The position numbers and the translations under genes are program-made. Below are positions 9,163-20,178 of a stretch of DNA of 64,000 bases, in pieces. Under the pieces are notes generated by a model. That model saw only the letters and a list, made by a program, of their open reading frames with translations, ran no database searches and was not told the DNA's origin. The DNA comes from Gentiana macrophylla (lineage: Eukaryota > Streptophyta > Magnoliopsida > Gentianales > Gentianaceae), in contig JAOBSW010001141.1 in assembly GCA_026214975.1 (NCBI GenBank), positions 51,002 through 115,001 of the forward strand, given 5' to 3'. The number at the start of each line of letters is the position of its first letter. The first letter of the stretch is position 1.

Positions 9163-11210
9163 GCGGTGCGGCTGATTGAAACACCTAAATCCGATGATAC
9201 CTCCATTCATTCCTCTGAATCCTATGATACCTCTGTTCATTCCTCTGAATCCGATGATACCCCTGTCGTTGCTCTCCCCGGTGTGCTTGGTGCTCCTACA
9301 ACTGGGAATGAAGTTCCGTTGGCCCAAATTTTGACTCCCTCATCTCTGGCTACATCACCCGATATTTTGATGACTGATTCACCCGATATTTTGAATTGAA
9401 GACTCGGTCAACTGAAAAGCCTTCTGCTTAGCCGGTTGATTCCAGTGCTCCCCTAGCATCTAATTTAATGAAGTTGAAGTCGGGTAAGCTCCTATATGCA
9501 TTTCAACCTTCAAAGAAATGTTGCCCTGCGGTGGTTGATATTGAAAATACATCTGTTGTTGTTGCTCTACCTCCTGCTGCTAAGGTATCTAAGATGGCCT
9601 CTTCTTGAGTTATGTTGCTATGTATGCTACTGTTATTGAGTCTGGGATTCCTTGCTTCTTTGAATTTTGTACATGTTGAGGTTCATTCTTATAAGGGATT
9701 AAACACCTGCTTTGAATTCTGTACATGTTCAGGTCCTTTTTTATGCTTTTGGTAGGCCACTTATGATAAGCAAGATGCCTCTTTTTTCAAATTGAGCAAG
9801 GAAGCTTTCACAACTGTTCCTGTTAGGCTTCAATTGCCAAATCTTCCAAATGTGTTTTGGATGAGAAGTATCTTGGTAAAATATGCACTTTCTTGGGTGC
9901 ACTGTTGTATACTGATATGGTTATTGTTACAAGGGTTTGGATTAGTTTTGTAGGTGCTTGGTGGAGATTAACAACAGCCTTAAGCTACCAAACAGAATTC
10001 CTTTTTTATTGCCTGTTGGTACCTTTTCGCAACAGCTTATCATTTATGAAGACCTCCCTAAAATGTGTACAACCTGCAAGATTTTAGGGCATTTAGCTAT
10101 TGATTGTGGTGGTTCTAAGGCTTATGAACCAAAGATTTATATGAAAAGATCTTTTAAAAAGATTAGGAAGTCTCAGGTCTTACTTATTGATAGGCCTCTG
10201 ATTCTTCATCTATTGCCACCTAATCTTTTCTCGATGATTAGGCATCATCTATCAAAGTGTGTGCAATCATTTAGGAGGACACTGATTAATGTGGTCTATT
10301 TAATAGTCATTGTTTTTTAGATTACTTGACTGCATTTTTGAAAACATAAAAATGCATATAGTCTTTCCAGTGGGAAAAATGATTTTTATTCTACCTGAAT
10401 CCTGCTATTACTGCCCCTGTTGCTGCTTCTAATGTTATCAGACTTGTTCTTAGTTCAGATGTTTGTGCTGTTATTGGGAATGCTAGAGCTGATGTTCATG
10501 TGCAAGTTGGTTGAGCGGAGAAGGGTGCTTTCTCTTTGGAAGTGGTGTTTAATAGGCACAGTAAGTTTTGTGCTCTTGTTTTCGGATACTTTGTTGTATC
10601 TTTTGGCTATGCATGTAGTTTTCTTGTATCAGCAGAGTTGCGCTGTCACTTTGCCGATGTTGTGACTGTACTTTGGCTGATGTACTTCAGTGGTTGGCGA
10701 TTGTTCTCCCCTGCTATTACTCTTGAATAAGGATGTTATGTTTCAGTCTTTGTTCAGGTCATGTCCAATTTTCAAATCATGTTAGTTTCCTATCTGTGAA
10801 TGTAAATCCAATTGCTATTTGGTTTCTTCTCACTTCTTGGACACTTTTATTTCAGACATGGTTTGAATTCTTAGTTATATTTCTTGGCGTCTGTTGTATT
10901 CCGATTTGGCCTTTCTCTTGGATATCAAATAATGATGCATATGTGTCTGAGAACTGTGTTGATTGTTGTATAATCATTTTCTCTGAGAACTGTGTTGTTT
11001 GTTGTAAAATATTGCTTATCTATGCTTATTAAACTCTTTTTTCTTTAAATTTCTTCATTCCTGGAAGAAACACTGAAAGATGATTCATCTTCTGCTACAG
11101 AAAAGGTAGGGAAATCCACCTCGAAGCTGCTACGTTATCCGCTTAGATCTGCATCAAAACCTAAGGATGAGAAGGTACTACTCACAGATGCATATAATTC
11201 CTCTGCACCT
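9163..11210 (+). pseudogene. Decayed DUF4283/zinc-knuckle-like gene (LINE ORF1-like) inside CACTA
   Basis: A first segment (9163-9400) is rich in Ser, Asp and Thr with three near repeats of DDTSIHSSES. A second (about 9450-9608) reads LMKLKSGKLLYAFQPSKK. Then three frames in sequence give VPVRLQLPNLPNVFW (about 9810), KICTFLGALLYTDM (about 9875), VEINNSLKLPNRIPFLLPVG (about 9960) and the zinc knuckle CTTCKILGHLAIDC (about 10065-10106, C-x2-C-x4-H-x4-C). This order fits the DUF4283 plus zinc-knuckle proteins that occur as LINE ORF1 or as free plant genes. A late segment (11085-11190) reads STSKLLRYPLRSASK. Frameshifts near 9870 and 9955 and many stops between 10320 and 11080 show decay; introns may explain part of the gaps. 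No LINE reverse transcriptase is near. Confidence 0.6.
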
Positions 11211-12033
11211 AGATGCAGATCCCAAGTGACATCTAGCGTATAAGAAAGAGTGTGTGAGTGTTGTTGATCTTTCTGGCAAGGAAAAATCTGCCAAACCACC
11301 ATGAAGGAAATCTATTCTCTTAAAGTCAAGTGTTGCTAGTCCTTGTTCGAATTCAAAACTTGCCGGAAACGTACGAGTGTCAGTCTCGGTATATTCACTG
11401 TTTCTCCTTCAAATACATTATAAGTCTTAGCTATTATAAGTACAAACAGAGGGCATGTATTTGCTTTGCGAAGATTAGGTGGGAGCAAAGATAATGAATA
11501 TTATTCATAACTTGAGCTTTTGGTTAATGTTTTTTTAGTACGGTTAACTCCATCGGGAGTTTGTTCAGGAACAATATCTTGAAACTTGCGGTTTCACTAT
11601 GACCATTGTGTTGAGTTGTCTCTCTAATCTCAAGAACTTTATCGTCCACTCTCTCTGTTGATTTATTAGCTCTCTTGTGAAATCCGTTGGAAGAAGATTC
11701 CGAGACTTAATATTGTGGAATATCTTTCATTGAACTGCCCTTCCTGAATGCCAATGCTTCTGTTTTACATCAAACAATGTGATATCGTTATTGAGATTAG
11801 GTCCAAGTTCCTTATTTTCTTTTGCTTATATGTGGATAAATTCACCATGAAATTTCAACTCTGTTATCTTCTTCATGACAATATCCTTTGCTTTCACGCT
11901 TTGCGGCACAACAGGCATTTTAGATCAGAAAAAACTCCCAGGATTATTATTGATGAGCTGTTTCAATGTAGAAGTGACCTTTCAATGTAAAATTCCCATG
12001 TTTGTCATATATTTGTTCATTCATTTGTGATGC
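11211..12033. other. CACTA interior without recognisable gene
   Basis: AT-rich sequence with only short frames. The last about 38 bp (from CCATGTTTGTCATATATTTG, near 11996, to GATGC at 12033) is nearly repeated immediately beyond the nested LTR element (GATGCCATGTTTATCATATATTTG from 19489). The LTR element therefore landed in a pre-existing short tandem repeat. Confidence 0.6.
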
Positions 12034-13813
12034 TGATCGTGGTCAATCAGTTTATAATATACTTGACCACCATAAACCAATACTAGCAAGAGAGGACTGG
12101 CCATCGTAGTATAAATATAGTGAATCAAGCGTCGATCCATGGGAACCAATTGTGGATCATCTTATATACAAACAATTAATTAAACATGTCAAGGACATAG
12201 AGGCGGTCTACGACAAGAAAGGTAAAGACACGACTCGACACAACGTAATTAACCTCCCCAATTATAGTCTTTATCGTTTGGACCTAGATAGTTTATATAA
12301 TAAACTGAACTTATTAACTGTCAATCCGTTTGTATCTATCTTAGATTGGCTACGGGAGTCATCCCCTTTAACTTGACTTAACACCGGTTAGGTTACTAGA
12401 TCACTGTGCTACATTACGTGACTTCACCTTTTGGGTATCCATCTCATATAACTTGCACGCTTACGACACTAAGGATGCCGATATTAATCGTACACCTCGT
12501 CTAGGCAACATTCCTATGGTTAGGCATACTTCCTAAGCGATTACTCAAGCTCTCGTCCAACTAGCAATTACCAAGTCATAGTCTCATGCTAATCTACGAT
12601 GTATGTATAATCAGGTGCTAGCAATCCCCAAATATAAACCTACCTCGATAACGCTGAACGTCCGTGAAGAGCAATTCATAAGCCTACCTAAAAGTTTTAT
12701 ATTGGTATTTCCTTTTTACACGTTTTAATTAAATTAAGTGAGTAACGTAGCCATAGCCATACCTACTAAGATAATAAATTCAACTAGGTTAACCTAACCA
12801 TAAAGACGTGGCGTAATTAACAGATGACAGGGGCTCGGTCGACCGAGTGAATAGGCTCGGTCGACCGAATGAACTTATTCGGTCACCCGAACGATTTCAA
12901 CCCAGAATACATCTCTGAACATATCTCTCAGCGTTTCATCATACATAACAGATTAAACAGTAATTCATAAAGCATTCATATAAACTAACATAGATACGCA
13001 TTAATTAAATCAAGTAGATTCATGAATAAATACTAAGTGTATGACGTAGGTTATTGGATCCTCATAGACAAGGTATCGCCACCTTCCTAACATCTTAGCC
13101 TAGATCTACATCATCTAGCTATGATTAACTAATTCAAACGATAAAGCATAATTGGAGAATTAATTACTTCAAATAAAAGAAACAGAAAATAAGGGCTTAC
13201 ATATTTGCAGCCTCCAAATTCTGAAAAACCTTCAAATTATTATGCTACATTGTATCAAAGTTGTATTATGAATTATATGATAAATGATTCAAGGTATGAA
13301 GGGATCATTTACAATTTCTCGTAGCTGCTGCTTATATAGGAGTTTTTGCCGACCTAGGAAGGATCTATAAGATATACACCCGATTTCTGCCGGATAAACT
13401 TTAAGTGACCGAGCCGACTTTCTCGGTCGACCGAATGGATAGGCTCGGTCGACCGAGCCCTTTCTTACACGTGTTAAACGCGTCTCTTTGTCTGACTTGT
13501 TCCCCACTGCATTTTTTTGAACTGATCTGATTTATCCTTTGATTAATGCTCCGATTTTCCTCTTCATTATCTTGAGATTTCTCGATTGCGCGATATATAT
13601 CCTCCCGAATTATCACGATCTACAAAATCAGCAATTATCGCACAATAAATCGGTCTTTAATAATAAAAATAGCTAAATACCAAAAATCATATTAATAATC
13701 ACTTAACATTAAATAATAAATACAAACAAGTGATTTAATACGAAATATATATTATTTGGCTCGATTTAAGGATAATGTTGATGACATTTACGGGTTTAAT
13801 TTGACCGTCATCA
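12034..13813 (-). repeat. 3' LTR of non-autonomous Athila-type element
   Basis: TGATCGTGGTCAATC...TTTGACCGTCATCA. It contains palindromes around GTCGAC at 12833-12890 and 13420-13460. TATATA at 13333-13338 corresponds to the - strand TATA box, directly downstream of the second palindrome group on that strand. Confidence 0.92.
12833..13460. repeat. CTCGGTCGACCGAG palindrome cluster in LTR
   Basis: Perfect palindromes built on TCGGTCGACCGA occur in two groups, 12833-12890 (GGCTCGGTCGACCGAGT, GGCTCGGTCGACCGAAT, TTCGGTCACCCGAAC) and 13420-13460 (TCTCGGTCGACCGAATG, GGCTCGGTCGACCGAGCC). The second group lies just upstream of the TATA box on the element strand. The same arrangement is kept in the second LTR (18505-18570, 19095-19133), in the solo LTRs at 21509 and 54367, and in the coding Athila LTRs. 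Confidence 0.9.
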
Positions 13814-13830
13814 ACTACCCCCCACTTAGA
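13814..13830 (-). promoter_or_regulatory. Polypurine tract, non-autonomous element
   Basis: The + strand ACTACCCCCCACTTAGA reads TCTAAGTGGGGGGTAGT before the LTR start on the - strand. It is nearly the same as the tract of the coding Athila element at 37258. Confidence 0.88.
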
Positions 13831-16800
13831 CTTTGATCGTCCCGAACAAAGCATCAATAAGTCATTCCCCAAGACAAAATTTTCTATGGTCAAATCATAC
13901 TTACACAAGAAACTCAAGTCAACTCATACTAGTCATGCTCATAAGATATCCATTATTCACTACTTACTATGAATCGAAGTGATGTGTGCATGTGCATTTA
14001 GTTTTATATATTCGTGGCAAGATTAGAGTTTATGCTAACTTCGCAATCTCAATCTACCAACCTCAGCATTCATACTTCTTATGCCTCGCAATGGTTAGAG
14101 CAATAAGCAAGAGCGTATCTATAGGGATTTTAGACTTGGAGACCGAGTGCTACTCAAAGCCTCTTAAAAGTTGAATTTCTTCAATTCTTCATATTTTTCA
14201 AATACTATCAATCTCGAGGAAGAAAACATTTTAGAGTATCCCCCTATCTTAGATCATGTATAGCATCGAATATTACCACAAGCGCGGGCTACTTTGGTAA
14301 TGTCACTACAAGCCCAAAGGTTCAACATTTTGCTAAAACACAGTACGTCTCAAGCTTATTACTCTGCTTTAATGGCTAAATGATAAGAGTGCATCGAGAT
14401 ATATATTGATACTAAGTTCAAATAACCAATCATCTATGCAATGTACACATAATTTCTTGATTATTATGATTTGCGCGGTATACTCGATTCACAGATTGAG
14501 TAATTGAATAATAAATAACTACTTGCAAAAACGGGCATGAATATCCTTAAATTTTCCTAACATAAGTATAAAATGATCACGTACTCATGAAATTTGGTTT
14601 ATTTCCTATCAATTCTTAGCTAGGAACTCACAATTCTACGGGTACGAGATAAATAATATGGTATGTATTCAAATTTTCAATTTTTCAATTTTTCTACCGT
14701 TTCATTCAAATTTCAATCATAACATAACATAGCTAAGTCTCCTACCCCCCACTTAAACATGGCATTGTCCTCAATGACAAAAAATAAATGAGAATTTAAG
14801 AAAAAAGACTTAGCTCTGGAAACATCTCTCAAGTAACGGAACAATATCGGAGTAAATGTCAGCACGTTGTGAAGAAGCAAGTGAAAACCTGTATAAGCAG
14901 ACAAACTCCACGAAACCGTTAATAACACCATGTCTACGGAAGTTATAGAATAATGTGGCAGTAATGAGGTATAAATACCTAAAAACAGTTTAAGCCACTT
15001 TATTTTATACAACCAATGACAAGGGAAACCAAAAAGAAAAATACTAAATAGAAAGAAAAATAAACAAGCAACTAAAGATGGTGGTCTTCATCTACAACCT
15101 CCACCACCTAAATATTCTTAAAACCGGGTGGAGAAGACAAAGATCAAAAAGCATTACCCGACGTGGGAAAACACGAGGGTATTCAATCCAGAGAAACTTG
15201 GTAAGGTATAACAGATTGAATGCGACCTATTGGCTAAAGATAAAATCAAATACTTAACGCAGAAACTTCGCGCTTGCATTGGATATTAACAACTTAGGGA
15301 GATGTAGCTACTCCTCGAAATTACTAATAACCCAATGTATCACGTAAAAGTCATAACCGTCATCAACAAGGTCGGATCGGTGTGATAGTTCATAACAAAA
15401 CTTATCATCTAGAAATGCCGGAATAGACGGAAAAAATGTGAAATTTAAAACTTCCGGTAGAAAGATAGGTTGTATTTTGATCGAACCAAAAACCTTTAAA
15501 ATCTAGCTAGGGTCAGAGCTACACTTCCCCTAACTAGGATCATGAAAATCAAAATGATAAAAAATAATCAATAAAACATAGCAATATTTCAAATTCCGCA
15601 ACACAAGGGTATTGTGTAAACAAAATGGAGGTTGAGAGTATGATGGGTTTAGAAAAAGATACACATAAGGATGGGAAGAAAAGATAAAGGGTGGGTAAGA
15701 AATTTTGTTTATGGGATTGAGAATTGTTTAAAGGAATGGGATTGGGTAGGAGAGTGAAACGGATGGAAAGAAAGAGAGGCGATGAAAGAATGGTTATAAA
15801 TGTGAACTGTTGGGGCAGATTGGTGAGAGGATCAAAAAGTTTGAAGGTGAAAAAGTGTAAAGGGAAAGATAAGTATAATTGCAGAATGAATTGCACACTA
15901 CTTTGGATTTTCACTTGGATCACCTTTCTAAAAAGTTTTGGAAGTTGACCAAAATTGTTCTTGTTCACACCAATCATTCTCTGTTACATTTTCAGTAATT
16001 CTCAAGCTCTCTTAATGCTTCCATCTTAAGATTGATTGCTAAATTTCCTTTTCTTTAGCAATTTCTTGACTCTCCTACGGAACTCTATTTCACGTGGCCT
16101 ATATTGAGTAAAAAAGTTTTGCACATCCTTAGCCCAATGGCCATCGGAACACGGCAAAATAAAAAACCTCAACATATTTCACGTTACTCTTATTTGACTC
16201 AAACAGAACCTAAAAAAAATCCTAAGGGTTTCAAAGAAGTAGTTCTGAGTTTAAAGTCCTCAACTCGACGTTCCAAAAAATTATCCTTGTCAGTCATTAT
16301 TCTTGGATCGCCAGACTTTGACCCTTCGCGCACTATAAGAGGTGGGCTTGTTGCTTTTCCGGATTAATACCCTTCTCTTGGTTGTGAGACCTAGGAAACG
16401 ACATTTATCCATACCATTTATCCAAAGCTCTTACCTCGGCTCTCGTTTTAGGAATTAGTGAATTCTAAGAAACTCGGTTAAAATTACGGTTTTGGCCTTC
16501 ACAATAAGAAACAATGAATCAAAGTACTCCGAATAAGGTCGGTTATGTAGGCAAGCCTACGCCGTCTTATTCGTTGGAACATATGTGACAGTTCAGGCCA
16601 ATCCGTCAAGATTAAGCCCCGTTAGCCCAAGGCTTATCGGCTATGCTAACTCTTGTTGAACTGCTGTAACGTACATCACACGTGGAGGGGAGTCGATTGA
16701 GCCGAAGCTCGGTTGAACTCTTGACCAAGGTTAGACCATTTCGAACCCATGTACTAAGAGTCTCCGATTTCTAAATTGTCACCCAAAGCGTAATCTCATT

Positions 16801-17672
16801 TCATTTAAGGTGGGTTCACCGAGAAGCCATCACCATAAAACTCAACTAAAGCGTAAGATTGTGTTCTCTCAAAACTCAACGTCTTCTTTAGATTGTGAAT
16901 GCTTAAACTACAAAATTTGTTGCTCCCCACAGCGGTAGAAGCAATCTCATGCATAGGACAAAGAGATTTTAATGGAACTACGAGGAACTCTTTATTCACT
17001 TGCTTTCTTTCAACGACTACATGTTTCCTTACACCCTGTAGATGAGACATGATTTGGGGCGTAACCTTCCACACTAATAGAATTAATCTTACAAACCACT
17101 CCGGGCCAAGATTCATACTAAGGTTCATGTATAGGCTAACTTATTCTCAATAAAAAAACAAAAGGTAGTAAAACATAAGCAAAAAGGTAATACCTTGCCT
17201 TCAACATTGTACCACGAAGAATTTAAGCCTTTAAAATTTTTTCGGAGCCATCTTTGTGCTTTAAAGGTATTGCTTCCATCGCTTTTCCCATCTTAGATTC
17301 GTAGCTCCACATGTTTCTTTGGGTTATTTTCACAAATACCGCGAAATATTCTCGACTCAGATTATTGCTTCCTGGTTTCGCAAAGCGGAAGAAAAACAAA
17401 AGCAGACCGTGGGCGATTTTAACATGGTTTCCCATGTCGCTATCAGACCTCACGGATTAAACATACTGAGGATAAATGCAGACACGCGAAGTCCCGAGAA
17501 AATAGAACCAGGCTCGGCGGCAGCGAGAGGCGCCTCGTTGGGAGCGAAACCGGTATTCCAGATTCGGAATTTTTACACATAGCGAGACAACGAGAGGACT
17601 CAAAAATAGACTCTAAAACAGAAAACTTGACATGAATAAGAAAATTATTTATATATAAAATTGACAGTTGGT
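13831..17672. other. Internal region of non-autonomous element, no coding capacity
   Basis: 13831 to about 15020 aligns with the 3' non-coding region of the Athila element (37276-38515), including a second tract CCTACCCCCCACTTAAACATGG at 14741-14762 that reads AAGTGGGGGG on the - strand. From about 15020 to 17672 I see no similarity to gag, protease, RT or integrase. The longest frames (such as 15549-15977, -) are F/L/S-rich low-complexity runs. This part may be a captured or invented spacer. Confidence 0.75.
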
Positions 17673-17690
17673 TCCCCGGCAACGGCGCCA
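17673..17690 (-). promoter_or_regulatory. Primer-binding site (tRNA-Asp), non-autonomous element
   Basis: The + strand TCCCCGGCAACGGCGCCA is identical to the 3' end of plant tRNA-Asp, so the - strand carries the perfect complement. It lies six bases from the LTR edge at 17697. tRNA-Asp priming is typical of Athila elements. Confidence 0.93.
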
Positions 17691-17696
17691 AAAACT

Positions 17697-19488
17697 TGAT
17701 CGTGGTCAATCGTTCATAATATACTTGACCACCATAAACCAATACTAGCAAGAGGACTAGACCCATCGTAGTATAGCTATAGTGAATCAAGGTCGATCCC
17801 ACAGGGAACCAATTGTGGATCATCTTATATACAAACAATTAATTAAACATGTCAAGGACATAGAGGCGGTCTACGACCAACATAAGACAAGAAAGGTAAA
17901 GACACGACTCGACACAACGTAATTAACCTCCCCAATTATAGTCTATATCGTTTGGACCTAGATAATTTATATAATAAACTGAACTTATTAACTGTCAATC
18001 CGTTTGTATCTATCTTAGATTGGCTACGGGAGTCATCCCCGTTAACTTGACTTAGCACCGGTTAGGTTGCTAGATCAATGTGCTACGTTACGTGACTTCA
18101 CCTTTTGGGTATCCATCTCATATAACTTGCATGCTTACGACACTAAGGATGCCGATATTAATTGTACACCTCGTCTAGGCAACATTCCTATGGTTAGGCG
18201 TACTTCCTAAGCGATTACTCAAGCTCTCGTCCAACTAGCAATTACCAAGTCATAGTCTCATGCTAATCTACGACGTATGTATAATCAGGTGCTAGCAATC
18301 CCCAAATATAAACCTACCTAGATAACGCTGAATGTCAGTGAAGAGCAATTCATAAGCCTACCTAAGAGTTTTATATTGGTATTTTCTTTTTACACGATTT
18401 AATTAAACTAAGCGAGTAACGTAGCCATAGCCATACCTACTGAGATAATAAATTCAACTAGGTTAACCTAACCATAAAGACGTGGCGTAATTAACAGATG
18501 ACAGGGGCTCGGTCGACCGAGTGAATAGGCTCGGTCGACCGAATGAACTTATTCGGTCACCCGAACGATTTCAACCCAGAATACATCTCTCGAACATATC
18601 TCTCCGCGTTTCATCATCATACTGAGCATTAAGCAAGAATTGTAAAGCATTCATATAAACTAACGTAGATACGCATTAATTAAATCAAGTAGATTCATGA
18701 ATAAATACTAAGTGTATGACGTAGGTTATTGGATCCTCATAGACAAGGTATCGCCACCTTCCTAACATTTTAGCCTAGATCTACATCATCTAGCTATGAT
18801 TAACTAATTCAAACGATAAAGCATAATTGGAGAATTAATTACTTCAAATAAAAGAAACAGAAAATAAGGGCTTACATATTTGCAGCCTCCAAATTCTGAA
18901 AAACCTTCAAATTATTATGCTACATTGTATCAAAGTTGTATTATGAATTATATGATGAATGATTCAAGGTATGAAGGGCTCATTTACAATTTCTTGTAGC
19001 TGCTGCTTATATAGGGGTTTTTGCCGACCTAGGAAGGATCTAGAAGATATACACGCGATTTCTGCCGGATAAACTTTAAGTGACCGAGCCGACTTTCTCG
19101 GTCGACCGAATGGATAGGCTCGGTCGACAGAGCACTTTTTTACACGTGTTAAACGCGTCTCTTTGTCCGACTTGTTCCCCATTTGCATTCTTTTGAGGCG
19201 ATCGATTTATCCTTTGATTAATGCTCCGATTTTCCTCTTCATTATCTTGAGATTTCTCGATTGTGCGATATTTATCTTCCCGATTTATCACGATCTACAA
19301 AATCAGCAATTATCGCACAATAAATCGGTCTTTAATAATAAAAATAGCTAAATACCAAAAATCATATTAATAATCACTTAACATTAAATAATAAATACAA
19401 ACAAGTGATTTAATACGAAATATATATTATTTGGCTCGATTTAAGGATAATGTTGATGACATTTACGGGTATATTTTGACCGTCATCA
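17697..19488 (-). repeat. 5' LTR of non-autonomous Athila-type element
   Basis: TGATCGTGGTCAATC...TTTGACCGTCATCA, paired with 12034-13813. The main difference near its left end is a 13 bp indel (CCAACATAAGACA). As the 5' LTR on the - strand it would hold the active promoter, with TATATA at 19008-19013 and palindromes at 19095-19133 just upstream. Confidence 0.92.
19008..19013 (-). promoter_or_regulatory. TATA box of non-autonomous Athila-type element
   Basis: The - strand reads CCCTATATAAGCAGCAGC. The same box occurs in all Athila-type LTRs of the window (13333, 22810, 36783, 47538 and inverted near 54840), always followed by GCAGC. The palindrome pair lies about 80-130 bp upstream. Confidence 0.7.
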
Positions 19489-19602
19489 GATGCCATGTTT
19501 ATCATATATTTGTTTATTTAGATAGATGATGTATTTTACTTGTGATTCTTTTGGGACCGGATGTATAATATATTGTGAAACACCTTTTCTAAATCCTCAC
19601 AG

Positions 19603-19992
19603 GAGCTTTTCAGAGAGAGAATGCCGAACGTATTTTAATATTTTGGCAAGAAAGATCCAATTCCAGATGAGTTGTTACGTGAAGCCGATGAGGTGTTTCT
19701 GGAATGCGCCGGCGGTGTAAAGAATGGACGTATTAAAGGCTTGGGTAATTTATCTTCAGAATACAAGAGTGGATCGGTTACTCATATGATGCCAAATGAG
19801 GTTTTGACGCAGCAGGTATCACAGCTTTCAGAAGAAAATTCTAGGTTGCGTGAAGACCTTTCTGTTGTACGTAAAAGTTTGGCCGAGGAGAGAGAGAGAA
19901 CAACGGCCGCATAATCTGCAATGCAGGCGGAGATAGCAAGGATTGCGCAGCTAGTCCAAGGATTCCTCCATACTCCAGGTGGTGCTTGATAG
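19603..19992 (+). pseudogene. CACTA transposase-type gene, C-terminal exon
   Basis: A likely acceptor (CCTCACAG, to 19602) opens an exon reading ELFRERMPNV. After a frameshift it reads GKKDPIPDELLREADEVFLE, CAGGVKNGRIKGLGNLSSEY and a coiled-coil tail LTQQVSQLSEENSRLREDL. This is the C-terminal pattern of plant Ptta/En/Spm transposase-type proteins (E.F...GGV.GR..GLG plus heptads). A TAA at 19912-19914 interrupts the last heptads before the natural-looking end at 19992. The upstream exons are missing or lie in the decayed region to the left of 12033. It supports the CACTA assignment but cannot be functional. Confidence 0.75.
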
Positions 19993-20178
19993 TGAGGATT
20001 ATGGATTGTTCATATTTTGCTATGTATTGTGTTGTCACTTTATTTTGTTTTGGGAATCCTAAGTGGAACAACATAAGCTTTTGTAACTTACTAATTAGCT
20101 ATATGGAGCCTTTATTGACTTGGTTTGGTTGATGCATTAGTTAAATATTGTGTTAGTTTTTCATGAATTGTGAAATTG

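Larger units (their letters stand above)
12034..19488 (-). mobile_element. Non-autonomous Athila-type LTR retrotransposon (LARD-like), 7455 bp
   Basis: LTRs 12034-13813 (1780 bp) and 17697-19488 (1792 bp), target duplication GATGC (12029-12033, 19489-19493), tRNA-Asp PBS and PPT define a complete element. The 3.9 kb between the LTRs has no gag or pol motif in any frame. Its first 1.2 kb next to the 3' LTR matches the corresponding region of the coding Athila element (37258-38500), including a second polypurine tract. It therefore looks like a large derivative moved by proteins supplied from an Athila element. The LTRs are about 97% alike by eye, so the insertion is fairly recent. Confidence 0.9.
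7532..20178 (+). mobile_element. CACTA (En/Spm-type) DNA transposon, right end not found
   Basis: The left end reads CACTACTAGAATTTTCTG, the terminal inverted repeat type of plant CACTA elements. It is followed by about 470 bp rich in TTTCCGACGA/TCGTCGGAAA subterminal motifs. Inside are a 32 bp minisatellite, a decayed zinc-knuckle gene and, at the right, the last exon of a CACTA transposase-type gene (19603-19992). A 7.5 kb LTR element (12034-19488) is nested within. No right terminus (..CTAGTAGTG) is seen; the Tat antisense gene begins around 20179-20199, so the right end is inferred from that change and may be truncated. Confidence 0.75.

Noticed and set aside
13289..13616. Overlapping 71-72 codon frames, repeated at 18964-19291
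   Set aside because: They lie in the two copies of the same LTR and their similarity comes from the LTR repeat, not from protein selection.
15549..15977. 142-codon frame on the - strand in the non-autonomous element
   Set aside because: Low-complexity F/L/S run without any domain; it overlaps a Lys/Arg-rich frame on the other strand as expected for purine-rich DNA.
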